59,982 nt of DNA from the NCBI GenBank assembly GCA_030057915.1, contig JASGUC010000035.1, positions 1 to 59,982 on the forward strand. Direction: 5' to 3'. Both the position numbers and the translations under genes were made by a program. Below the pieces are notes generated by a model. It was not told the DNA's origin. It saw only the letters and a program-made list of their open reading frames with translations, and searched no databases. Below, one piece after another: positions 25,230 through 33,939 of the stretch (position 1 is the stretch's first letter; the number at the start of each line of letters is the position of its first letter). The stretch is from Pseudomonadota bacterium. Lineage in GTDB: Bacteria > Desulfobacterota > Syntrophia > Syntrophales > UBA8958.

Positions 25230-28200
25230 ATGCTGTCAAAATTCTTCCTGGAGCGCCCCGTTTTTGCCTGGGTTATCGCCATCGTCATGATGGTCCTGGG
25301 GGGACTGTCCATCTACAACCTCCCCATCTCCCAGTATCCGCCCATCGCCCCGCCATCCATCGCCATTTATTCCTTCTACGCCGGCGCCTCCGCCGAAACG
25401 GTGGAAAACAGCGTCACCCAGATCATCGAACAGAAGATGACGGGCTTCGACGACATGCTCTACATCTCCGGCACCAGCGATTCCTCCGGGGCCTCCCGGA
25501 TCGAGCTGACCTTCAAGCCCGGCACCGACCCCGACCTGGCCTGGGCGAAGGTGCAGAACAAGCTCCAGCTCGCCATGACGAGCCTCCCGGAAGTGGTGCA
25601 ACGCACGGGGGTCACGGTGAGCAAATCCACGCGGAATTACCTGATCATCGTGGGCCTCATCTCCGAAGACGGCAGCATGGACGGCACCGATCTAAGTGAC
25701 TATGCCCAGTCGAACCTGGAAAAGGTCCTGGCCCGGGTTCCCGGGGTCGGCGAGGTCCAGATCTTCGGCGGCCAGTACGCCATGCGCATCTGGCTCAACC
25801 CCGACAAGCTCAACGATTACCGCCTCACCATGGAGGACGTGATCCAGGCACTCAAAACCTATAACGTGGAGATCTCCGCCGGACAGTTCGGCGGGGCGCC
25901 GGCGGTCAAGGGCCAGCGGCTCAACACCTCCATCATCGTCCAGAATCTCCTCAAGACCCCGGAGGAGTTCGCCAATATCCCCATCCGCATCAATCCCGAC
26001 GGAGGCGTCGTCCGGATCAGGGACGTGGGGCGGACCGAACTGGGAGCGGAAGTATATGATATCGCGGGCTTTCACGACGGCAGACCGTCCGCCGGCCTCG
26101 CCATCCGCCAGGCCCCGGGCGCCAACGCCCTGGACACCGCCGACGCCGTCCGGGAGAAAATGGCGGAAATGAGCCGCTATTTCCCTCCGGGGATGAAGAC
26201 CGTCTATCCCTACGACACCACCCCCTTTGTGCGGGTGGCCATCAAGGAGGTCGTCCAGACCCTCTTCGAGGCGATCCTCCTGGTCTTTCTCGTCATGTGG
26301 CTCTTCATGGGCAACCTCCGGGCCACCCTTATCCCCACTATCGCCGTGCCCGTGGTGATTCTGGGAACCTTCGCCGTCCTCGGGGCCTTCGGGTTCTCCA
26401 TCAACATGCTCACCATGTTCGCCATGGTCCTGGCCATCGGCCTGCTCGTTGATGACGCCATCGTGGTGGTGGAAAACGTGGAGCGGATCATGTGCGACGA
26501 GGGCCTCCCGCCCCGGGAGGCCACGGCCAAGTCCATGGAGCAGATCACCCCGGCCCTGATCGGCATCGGCCTGGTCCTGGCCGCGGTCTTCGGCCCCATG
26601 GCCTTTTTCCCCGGCTCGACCGGGGTCATCTACCGCCAGTTCTCCGTCACCATCGCCGCCTCCATGCTCCTGTCGGTGGTGGTGGCCCTGATCCTCACCC
26701 CGGTGCTCTGCGCCACCCTCCTCAAGCCGGTGGCCTGCGGGCACCAGGCCTCGGACCACGCCATCTTCTTTCTCCGACCGTTTTTCCAGTGGTTCGACCG
26801 GTTCTTTTTCGGCCTCCGGGATCGCTACGTCAATCTCGTCGGCCGGGTTCTGTCCCGGAAGAAGCGTTATCTCGCCGTATTTGTCGTGATCGTGGTCCTT
26901 TTCGGGGCGCTCTTTATGCGGATGCCGACGGGCTACCTCCCCGATGAAGACCAGGGGATCCTCCTCTGCCAGATCCTTCTGCCCACGGGCGCCACCCTGG
27001 AGCAGACCCAGGAAGTGGCTGACCAAGTCCAGCGACATTTCCATGAAAACGAAAAAGAGGCGGTGGATGCGTGCATGACCATCGTCGGCATCGGTTTTTC
27101 CGGTCGGGCGCAGAACAACGGCATGGTCTTCGTAAGACTCAAGGACTGGCACCTCCGGGACCGCGATGATTTGAAGGTCAAGGCCATCGCCGGCCGGGCC
27201 ATGGGGGCCTTCGCCAAGATCCGCAATGCCATGGTCTTCGCCTTTCCGCCCCCCGCCGTGGTGGAGATGGGCAATGCCCGGGGGGTGGATTTCCAGTTGC
27301 TGGACCGGGGCGGCCTCGGTCACGGCGCCCTGATGAACGCCCGGAACCAGCTCCTCGGCATGGCGGCCAAGGACCAGCGGCTGGCCAACGTACGTCCCAA
27401 CGGCATGGAGGATATCCCGGAGTTCCGCATTGACGTGGACTGGGAAAAGACGGGGGCCATGGGCATCCCTCTGCCTTCCGTCCACAATACCATCGCCGCG
27501 GCCTTCGGAGGGTCCTATGTGAACAACTTCATCCAGGCCGGCCGGGTAAAGAAGGTCTATGTCCAGGCCGACGCCCCCTACCGGATGCTTCCCCAGGACC
27601 TGGACAAGATTTACATCCGTAACAGCGCCGGTCAGATGACCCCCTTCTCCTCCTTCGCCTCCACCCGCTGGGCCACCGGGTCCCCGCGCCTCGAACGCTT
27701 CAACGGGTTCCCGGCCATGAATATCTGGGGTGAGCCGGCGCCGGGGAAAAGCTCCGGCGACGCCATGGCAGCGATGGAAGAGATCACCGCCAAACTGCCC
27801 CAGGGCATCGGCTATGACTGGGCGGGACTTTCCTACCAGGAACGGATGGCTCAGGCCCAGGCCCCGCTTCTCTACGCCTTTTCCATCCTCGTCATCTTCC
27901 TGTGCCTGGCGGCCCTCTACGAAAGCTGGCCCATCCCCATCTCCATCATCCTGGCCCTGCCCCTGGGCGCCATCGGCGGCGTCATCGCCTCCAGCCTCCG
28001 GGGAATGTCCAATGATGTGTATTTCCAGATCGGTCTGCTGACCACCCTGGGCCTGACGACGAAAAATGCGATCCTCATCGTCCAGTTCGCCAAGGCCCGC
28101 CTGGAGGAAGGAAAAGGTCTCATCGAGGCCACCCTGGAGGGGGCGAGGCTGCGGTTTCGTCCCATCATCATGACCTCCCTCGCCTTCGGTTTCGGCGTCC

Positions 28201-28481
28201 TTCCCCTCGCCGTGGCCACCGGTGCCGGCGCCGGCGCCATGACCGCCATCGGCACCGGGGTCCTGGGCGGAATGATCACGGGCACCGTACTGGTGGTCCT
28301 CTTCGCCCCCCTCTTCTATGTGGTCATCGAAAGGCTTTTCGGTAAGCACAATCACGGGGCGGCGGTCGTCTCCGGGGGGCTCGGATCACTGCTGAAGAAA
28401 CTGGCGGGACGGCTCCCGGGAAAACGAGGGCCGGGAAAGACCCCGGAAAACGACGGTGACATTGTCACGGAGGATCGCTAA
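25230..28481 (+). CDS. RND (HAE1) multidrug efflux transporter, AcrB/MexB family
   Basis: The 1083-residue protein has the classic inner-membrane pump layout with 12 helices and two large periplasmic loops. It starts MLSKFFLERPVFAWVIAIVMM, and helix 4 carries the proton-relay pair Asp408-Asp409 in GLLVDDAIVVVENVERIM. The second half repeats the pattern, with GLTTKNAILIVQFAKARLEEGKGLIEA containing the expected Lys. It should export amphiphilic compounds using the proton gradient. The last 40 residues are basic and variable. It lies 12 bp after the adaptor gene. Confidence 0.95.
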   Translation: MLSKFFLERPVFAWVIAIVMMVLGGLSIYNLPISQYPPIAPPSIAIYSFYAGASAETVENSVTQIIEQKMTGFDDMLYISGTSDSSGASRIELTFKPGTDPDLAWAKVQNKLQLAMTSLPEVVQRTGVTVSKSTRNYLIIVGLISEDGSMDGTDLSDYAQSNLEKVLARVPGVGEVQIFGGQYAMRIWLNPDKLNDYRLTMEDVIQALKTYNVEISAGQFGGAPAVKGQRLNTSIIVQNLLKTPEEFANIPIRINPDGGVVRIRDVGRTELGAEVYDIAGFHDGRPSAGLAIRQAPGANALDTADAVREKMAEMSRYFPPGMKTVYPYDTTPFVRVAIKEVVQTLFEAILLVFLVMWLFMGNLRATLIPTIAVPVVILGTFAVLGAFGFSINMLTMFAMVLAIGLLVDDAIVVVENVERIMCDEGLPPREATAKSMEQITPALIGIGLVLAAVFGPMAFFPGSTGVIYRQFSVTIAASMLLSVVVALILTPVLCATLLKPVACGHQASDHAIFFLRPFFQWFDRFFFGLRDRYVNLVGRVLSRKKRYLAVFVVIVVLFGALFMRMPTGYLPDEDQGILLCQILLPTGATLEQTQEVADQVQRHFHENEKEAVDACMTIVGIGFSGRAQNNGMVFVRLKDWHLRDRDDLKVKAIAGRAMGAFAKIRNAMVFAFPPPAVVEMGNARGVDFQLLDRGGLGHGALMNARNQLLGMAAKDQRLANVRPNGMEDIPEFRIDVDWEKTGAMGIPLPSVHNTIAAAFGGSYVNNFIQAGRVKKVYVQADAPYRMLPQDLDKIYIRNSAGQMTPFSSFASTRWATGSPRLERFNGFPAMNIWGEPAPGKSSGDAMAAMEEITAKLPQGIGYDWAGLSYQERMAQAQAPLLYAFSILVIFLCLAALYESWPIPISIILALPLGAIGGVIASSLRGMSNDVYFQIGLLTTLGLTTKNAILIVQFAKARLEEGKGLIEATLEGARLRFRPIIMTSLAFGFGVLPLAVATGAGAGAMTAIGTGVLGGMITGTVLVVLFAPLFYVVIERLFGKHNHGAAVVSGGLGSLLKKLAGRLPGKRGPGKTPENDGDIVTEDR

Positions 28482-28482
28482 G

Positions 28483-29907
28483 ATGAAGAGAAGCCGAATG
28501 GTCTTCACCGGTTGTCTGTCTGTCCTGGTTTTCGCCATGGCCCTCCTGAACGGCTGCACCCTGGCCCCGAAATACACCCGTCCCGCGGCCCCCATGCCCG
28601 CAGACTGGCCGACGGGGGAGGCCTATGGCACGGAGGCCGCCGCGCCGGGAAATCGGGCGGCCGCGGAGATGAAATGGGAGGAATTCTTCACCGATCCGGA
28701 GCTGCGCCAGGTCATTGCCGCGGCCCTGGCCAACAACCGGGACCTCCGCCTGGCCTCCCTGAACGTGGAAAAGGCCCGGGCGCTCTACGGGATCCAGCGG
28801 GCCGAACTCTTTCCCGCCTTCAACGCCGTCGGCGCCGGGAGCAAGGGGAGGACGCCGGCCGACCTTTCCTACTCGGGCACGGAGACGACATATGAGCAGT
28901 ACAGCGTCAATTTCGGCGTCATGGCCTGGGAAATAGACTTTTTCGGCCGGATCCGCAGCCTGAAGGACCGGGCCCTGGAGGAATATCTGGCCACGGATCA
29001 GGCCCGCCGCGGCGCCCAGATCCTCCTGGTGTCCGCAGTGGCCAACGCCTACCTCAACCTCGCCGCCGACCGGGAAAGTCTCAAGCTGACCACCTCGACC
29101 CTGGCGGCCCAGGAGGGGGCCTATAAACTGATCAAGAAGCGTTACGACGTGGGACTGGCGTCGGAAATCGACCTCCGCCGCGCCCAGAGCCAGGCGGATA
29201 CCGCCAGGGGAGACGTCGCCCGTTTCGCCCAGCTCGTCGCCCAGGACGAGAACGCCCTGCAGCTCCTCGTCGGCGCTCCCTTGACCGCCCTGAAGCTGCC
29301 GTCGGAGTTAGGCGAGCTGAATCCCTTCCGGGACATTTCCCCCGGCCTATCCTCCGAAGTCCTCCTGAGCCGTCCCGACATCCTGGCGGCGGAACACCGC
29401 CTTCGGGCCGCCAACGCCAGCATCGGCGCTGCCCGGGCCGCCTTCTTCCCCCGCATCTCCCTGACGACCAGTTTCGGCACCGCCAGCGCCGATTTGTCCG
29501 GGCTCTTCAAGGACGGCTCCAGCACCTGGAACTTCGCGCCTCAGATCATCATGCCGATTTTCGACGCCCGCCTCTGGTCCGCTTACGACGCCACCAAAGT
29601 GGAGAAGGAAATCAGCCTGACCCAATACGAGCGGGCGATCCAGACCGCCTTCCGGGAAACCGCCGACGCCCTGGCCGTCCGGGGCACGGTAAACCGGCAG
29701 CTTGCAGCGCAGAAATCCCTGGTGGAGGCCTTTGCCGAAACCTATCGCCTTTCCAACATCCGCTATGCCAAGGGTGTTGACAGCTACCTGAGCGTCCTCG
29801 ATGCCCAGCGGTCCCTCTACGGCGCCCAGAAGGGATTGATCGGCATCCAGCTCCTCCGCCTCGCCAATGAAGTGGCCCTGTACAAGGCCCTGGGCGGAGG
29901 GGCTTGA
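28483..29907 (+). CDS. Outer-membrane efflux channel lipoprotein (NodT/OprM family)
   Basis: The protein has 474 residues from the ATG one base after the pump's stop, behind ACGGAGG. The lipobox is LLNGC (Cys25), followed by TLAPKYTRPAAPMPADW. Two outer-membrane-efflux-protein repeats follow (about 60-270 and 275-470) with WEEFFTDPELRQVIAAALANNRDLRLA, the VSYLN-equivalent SAVANAYLNLAADRE and SRPDILAAEHRLRAANASIGAARAAFFP. It completes the tripartite pump. Confidence 0.93.
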   Translation: MKRSRMVFTGCLSVLVFAMALLNGCTLAPKYTRPAAPMPADWPTGEAYGTEAAAPGNRAAAEMKWEEFFTDPELRQVIAAALANNRDLRLASLNVEKARALYGIQRAELFPAFNAVGAGSKGRTPADLSYSGTETTYEQYSVNFGVMAWEIDFFGRIRSLKDRALEEYLATDQARRGAQILLVSAVANAYLNLAADRESLKLTTSTLAAQEGAYKLIKKRYDVGLASEIDLRRAQSQADTARGDVARFAQLVAQDENALQLLVGAPLTALKLPSELGELNPFRDISPGLSSEVLLSRPDILAAEHRLRAANASIGAARAAFFPRISLTTSFGTASADLSGLFKDGSSTWNFAPQIIMPIFDARLWSAYDATKVEKEISLTQYERAIQTAFRETADALAVRGTVNRQLAAQKSLVEAFAETYRLSNIRYAKGVDSYLSVLDAQRSLYGAQKGLIGIQLLRLANEVALYKALGGGA

Positions 29908-29970
29908 AAAAATCACCTTAATATGATCTTAGAGAAGAGGAATAGACGGACGACTTCATGAGAGGACGGA

Positions 29971-30786
29971 ATGGAAAGCAGCAGCCCGCAGACATTGCCG
30001 TTATGGACCAGGCCCCTTGCCGCCGTAGGGCGGAGAGCCATCCGCTGGGTAAACCATTTGGGTGCCGTAGCGATCTTCTTCATCCTCGCGACGCTGAAGG
30101 TCGTCCACCCCAAGCAGTTAGCCAAGATCGCTTATCAGATCTATGAAATCGGCGCCCGGTCCGTGCCGATCATCCTCTTGGTGGGCCTCTTCACCGGTAT
30201 GGTCCTGGGGCTCCAAACCTACCACGCCCTGGTGACCGTGGGGGCCCAGGGCGCCCTGGGGACCCTGGTGGCCCTGTCGCTGGTCCGGGAGCTGGGGCCG
30301 GTGCTCACCGCCATCATGATCACGGCCCGGGCCGGCTCGGCCATTACGGCAGAAATCGGCATCCAGCGCATCTCGGAACAGATCGACGCCCTGGACACCA
30401 TGCGCATCGACCCTCTCCGCTTTCTCGTCAGCCCGCGGATCGTCGCCGCCGTCATCAGCTTCCCCATCCTCACCGCCCTGTTCGATCTCATCGGCATCCT
30501 CGGCGGCTACTTCTCCGGGGTCGTCCTCATGGGCGCCAACGCCGGCGCCTATATCCACCGCGTGCAGACCAGCATGGAACTGAAAGACATCACCGACGGC
30601 TTTATCAAGGCGGGGGTCTTCGCCGTTATCGTAACGGCCGTCTGCTGCTACCAGGGCTACTTCGCCCACATGCGGGAAGACAGCCGGGGCGCCAAGGCCG
30701 TGGGGCTCTCCACGACCGCGGCGGTGGTCATATCCTGCGTCCTCATTCTCGTGGCGGATTATATCGTCACCTCCCTGCTGATTTGA
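29971..30786 (+). CDS. mlaE: Phospholipid ABC transporter permease MlaE
   Basis: The 271-residue protein has the MlaE permease fold with five to six membrane segments: IILLVGLFTGMVLGLQTYHAL, SLVRELGPVLTAIMITARAGSAITAEIG and EQIDALDTMRIDPLRFLVSPRIVA are family signatures. It is the inner-membrane core of the Mla system, which moves phospholipid between inner and outer membranes and so maintains outer-membrane asymmetry. It starts 63 bp after the efflux channel and leads an E-F-D-C-A run. No STAS subunit gene (MlaB) is present here. Confidence 0.93.
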   Translation: MESSSPQTLPLWTRPLAAVGRRAIRWVNHLGAVAIFFILATLKVVHPKQLAKIAYQIYEIGARSVPIILLVGLFTGMVLGLQTYHALVTVGAQGALGTLVALSLVRELGPVLTAIMITARAGSAITAEIGIQRISEQIDALDTMRIDPLRFLVSPRIVAAVISFPILTALFDLIGILGGYFSGVVLMGANAGAYIHRVQTSMELKDITDGFIKAGVFAVIVTAVCCYQGYFAHMREDSRGAKAVGLSTTAAVVISCVLILVADYIVTSLLI

Positions 30787-30796
30787 ACCGGACGAT

Positions 30797-31657
30797 ATGA
30801 ACGCGCCCCTGATCGAATTCCAGGATGTCACCAAAAGCTTCGGAACCAAGACGGTTCTGGACCGCGTGAACCTCCAGATCAACGCCGGAGAGGTAACGAC
30901 GATCATCGGGCTCAGCGGGTCCGGCAAGAGCGTGCTGCTGAAGCACATCATAGGGCTCCTCAAACCGGACTCCGGGCGAATCCTCTTTCAGGGCCAACCC
31001 CTGGAAGAGATAACGACCGGCGAACGGAAGACCGGTCTCGCCCGGATCAGCTACATGTTTCAAGACAACGCCCTCTTCGATTCCCTGTCGGTTTACGACA
31101 ATATCGCCCTGCCGCTGCGGGAAACCACGAATCTCTCCCGATCCGAGATCAGCCGGCGGGTAAGGGCCCGGGTGGAGCAGATGGAGCTGGCCGACGCGGT
31201 GAACAAATACCCCTCCGAACTCTCCGGGGGGATGCAGAAGCGGGCGGCCCTGGCCCGGGCCCTCGTAACGGATCCCCGGATCGTCCTGTTCGACGAACCC
31301 ACCTCGGGTCAGGACCCGATCCGCAAAAACGCGATCCTGGGGATGATCGCCCAATACCAGCGCCAAATCGGCTTCACGGCGATCCTCGTGAGCCACGAGA
31401 TCCCCGACGTCTATTTCATCTCCAACCGCATCCTGGCCCTTTACGACCGGTCGGTGGTCTTTCAGGGAACGCCGGCGGAGTTGGAGGATTTCGATCATCC
31501 CTTCCTGGATGACATCATCCGCAGTCTGGAAGAGCTGCGCCGGGAGCTGACGGACCCTTACGCCCGCAGTCGTTTCGCCATGGCCCATCGGGAGTTGGAA
31601 AAGAGAAGGACGGGCCAAGACGCTCGCGGCCTGCCCGGGGAAAACCAGCACGGATAA
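30797..31657 (+). CDS. mlaF: Phospholipid ABC transporter ATPase MlaF
   Basis: The 286-residue ABC ATPase has Walker A GLSGSGKS near residue 37, signature LSGGMQKRAALARAL near 140, Walker B IVLFDEPTSGQDP and the switch His in LVSHEI. It begins 10 bp after mlaE. The C-terminal extension of about 40 residues, ending in a basic stretch, is longer than in E. coli MlaF. Confidence 0.93.
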   Translation: MNAPLIEFQDVTKSFGTKTVLDRVNLQINAGEVTTIIGLSGSGKSVLLKHIIGLLKPDSGRILFQGQPLEEITTGERKTGLARISYMFQDNALFDSLSVYDNIALPLRETTNLSRSEISRRVRARVEQMELADAVNKYPSELSGGMQKRAALARALVTDPRIVLFDEPTSGQDPIRKNAILGMIAQYQRQIGFTAILVSHEIPDVYFISNRILALYDRSVVFQGTPAELEDFDHPFLDDIIRSLEELRRELTDPYARSRFAMAHRELEKRRTGQDARGLPGENQHG

Positions 31658-31699
31658 ACGGCCGGACGGCGGCGCGCCATAAGGCCGGGAGGAATTTAC

Positions 31700-32188
31700 A
31701 TGCAGAAATACAAACTGGAAACCGCCGTGGGCATCTTTCTCGTCCTGGGGCTTGTCTGTATCGGCTACATGACGGTTAAATTGGGGCGGGTATCGTTCCT
31801 GGGCGACGACTCCTATCCTCTGTTCGCCCGGTTTTCCTCCGTGACGGGGCTCCGGGCGGGCAGCGTGGTCTATATCGCCGGGATCGAGGTAGGGCGGGTG
31901 GAGCGGATGCACATAGATCAGGATAGCCAGCAGGCGGTAGTGGAAATGCGGATCAAGAAGAATATCCGGATCTACGACGACGCCATCGCCGCCATCAAGA
32001 CGGAAGGCTTGATCGGCGACATGCACCTCCGCATCGATCCCGGCGGCGGCGGGGAGCTGCTCCAGCCGGGGGGCGTCATCACGGATACCCAACCGCCCCT
32101 GGATATCGGCGAACTCGTCGGCAAATACGCCTTTGGCGACGTGAAGAAGCCCGGGGATGCAAACAAGGAGCGAAAAGAGAAACCATGA
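31700..32188 (+). CDS. mlaD: MCE-domain substrate-binding protein MlaD
   Basis: The 162-residue protein has a single N-terminal membrane anchor (ETAVGIFLVLGLVCIGYMTVKLG) followed by one MCE domain (about 38-115: FSSVTGLRAGSVVYIAGIEVGRVERM). This fits the periplasmic hexameric lipid-passing ring of the Mla transporter. Its stop overlaps the mlaC start (ATGA), suggesting coupled translation. Confidence 0.92.
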   Translation: MQKYKLETAVGIFLVLGLVCIGYMTVKLGRVSFLGDDSYPLFARFSSVTGLRAGSVVYIAGIEVGRVERMHIDQDSQQAVVEMRIKKNIRIYDDAIAAIKTEGLIGDMHLRIDPGGGGELLQPGGVITDTQPPLDIGELVGKYAFGDVKKPGDANKERKEKP

Positions 32189-32781
32189 AGAAGAAGATTT
32201 TTGCGATTCTGGGCATCGTCCTGATGGCGATTTCCGCCCTGCCGGCCCATGCCGGGGCGCCCCGGGACGCCGTCGAGGAGAACGTCAACAAGGTGCTGTC
32301 CATCCTCCGCGATCCGAAGCTCAAGGGGGAAGCCGCCAAGGAGACCAAAAAGGCGCGGCTGCGGGCCCTCTACGATGTCATGTTCGACGAGGTCGAGCTG
32401 TCCCGGCGGACCCTCGCCCGGAACTGGAACCGGTTCTCCCCCTCCGAACGGAGGGAATTCGTCCTGCTGTTCAAACAGGTGCTGGAGAAGGCCTATATAG
32501 ACAAGATCCTCGCCTACACCAATGAAAGGGTCATCTTCGACCGGGAGATCTCCCGGGGGGAAAACCTGGCGGAGGTGCACTCGCGCGTTTTCTCTTCGGG
32601 TAAGGAAATCCCCATCTCCTACCGGGCGATCATGAAGAACAACACCTGGAAGGTCTATGACGTCGTCGTCGAGAATGTCAGCCTGGTTCAGAACTACCGC
32701 ACCCAGTTCAACGAAATCCTGGCGAAAAGCACGCCGGAGGAGTTACTGGTCACACTGAGGAAAAAGGTGAAAGGACCCTGA
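32185..32781 (+). CDS. mlaC: Periplasmic phospholipid carrier MlaC
   Basis: The 198-residue protein has a signal peptide ending near AHAGA and then the MlaC/Tol-Pal Ttg2-type fold: RALYDVMFDEVELSRRTLARNWNRFSPSERREFVLLFKQVLEKAYI, and YDVVVENVSLVQNYRTQFNEILAKSTPEELLVTLRKK. It should ferry phospholipid between the MlaA complex and MlaFED. Confidence 0.92.
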   Translation: MKKKIFAILGIVLMAISALPAHAGAPRDAVEENVNKVLSILRDPKLKGEAAKETKKARLRALYDVMFDEVELSRRTLARNWNRFSPSERREFVLLFKQVLEKAYIDKILAYTNERVIFDREISRGENLAEVHSRVFSSGKEIPISYRAIMKNNTWKVYDVVVENVSLVQNYRTQFNEILAKSTPEELLVTLRKKVKGP

Positions 32782-32786
32782 GCGCC

Positions 32787-33875
32787 ATGTCCGGAGAGCA
32801 CCGGAGCGCCGACAAGAGGATCCCCTCTTGGCGATCATGGCTGATCGCGGGGCTGGCGTTCGTCTTTCTCGCCGGGGGATGCGCCCATGGCCCGAAACAG
32901 GCCCAGACGACGCAGACCCGGCTTACGATCGACTCCGCCGCGTCCCGATCCGCCCTCCCGCCGCCGGAGTCGGGGGCCTCCGTCCGAACCGAAGGCAGGG
33001 AGGTCTCCGTGGCGGCCCCGGCGACGCCCGTCGCCGCCCCCTCCGCTAATGTCGCGCCCTTGTCCCCGGCCGCGGCGGCGGCGCGCACGGAACCGACCTC
33101 TTCCCCAACCGCCGCCCACAGGCCCGAAGTCGGCGCTCAAAAGGACGGGGAAGAGGCCGCCGGCGAAGCGGACCGGGACCTCGAGGGCGACTTCCTCGCC
33201 TCCGACGACGAAGAGGAGGCGGACCCGGCCGCCGGCCCCCGGGAGGAGGCCCTCACCATCGCCGATCCCTGGGAACCATTCAACCGGGCCATGTATCGTT
33301 TCAACGACCGGCTCTACTTCTGGGTCCTCAAACCGGCGGCGCGGGGATACGCCAAGGCCCTTCCGGAGGGGGTGCGGATCGGCATCCGGAACGTCTTTGT
33401 CAACATCGCCTTCCCGGTGAGATTCGTCAACTGCCTCCTCCAGTTGGATCTGTCCTGCGCCGCCGTGGAAACGGGACGGTTCGTCATCAATTCGGTCTGG
33501 GGCCTCGGGGGGTTGTTCGACGTGGCCTCCGACGAGGCAATCAATCTCCCCAGACAGCGCCGGGATCTGGGTCAAACCCTGGGCATCCACGGCATCGGTC
33601 CCGGTTTCTTCATCAACTGGCCCATCATCGGCCCTTCCAGCCCCCGGGATACCATCGGGCTCATGGGCGACATCCTCATGGACCCGCTGGCCTGGGTCCC
33701 CCCCTGGTATGCCGCCACCGGCATCGCCGCAGGGTACAGACTCAACGAAACATCCCTGAACATCGGCGATTACGAAGCCCTCAAGGAGGCGGCCATCGAC
33801 CCCTATGTGGCGATTCGGGATGCCTATGTGCAGCACCGATACCACAGGATCAAACAAGTGATGGACCGCAAATGA
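32787..33875 (+). CDS. mlaA: Outer-membrane lipoprotein MlaA (VacJ) with long low-complexity N-terminal linker
   Basis: The 362-residue lipoprotein has lipobox LAGGC (Cys32). Residues 33-150 are Ala/Pro/Glu-rich and look disordered. The MlaA domain spans about 155-350, with DPWEPFNRAMYRFNDRLYFWVLKPAARGY, FVNIAFPVRFVNCLLQ and GIGPGFFINWPIIGPSSPRDTIG. The family extracts surface-exposed phospholipid from the outer leaflet. It is over 100 residues longer than E. coli MlaA because of the linker. It is the last gene of the mla run, five bases after mlaC. Confidence 0.92.
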   Translation: MSGEHRSADKRIPSWRSWLIAGLAFVFLAGGCAHGPKQAQTTQTRLTIDSAASRSALPPPESGASVRTEGREVSVAAPATPVAAPSANVAPLSPAAAAARTEPTSSPTAAHRPEVGAQKDGEEAAGEADRDLEGDFLASDDEEEADPAAGPREEALTIADPWEPFNRAMYRFNDRLYFWVLKPAARGYAKALPEGVRIGIRNVFVNIAFPVRFVNCLLQLDLSCAAVETGRFVINSVWGLGGLFDVASDEAINLPRQRRDLGQTLGIHGIGPGFFINWPIIGPSSPRDTIGLMGDILMDPLAWVPPWYAATGIAAGYRLNETSLNIGDYEALKEAAIDPYVAIRDAYVQHRYHRIKQVMDRK

Positions 33876-33939
33876 AGCGGAAGCCGGCCCCCCTAGCGGA
33901 CAGGCCGCCGGTCCCGGACAGGCGGTTCCGGGAGGCGCC

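Noticed and set aside
25692..28355. Very long open frame on the minus strand opposite the RND pump gene
   Set aside because: It is an antisense shadow typical of GC-rich coding DNA: composition is His/Asp/Gly-rich, no domain is recognisable, and the plus-strand gene is certain.
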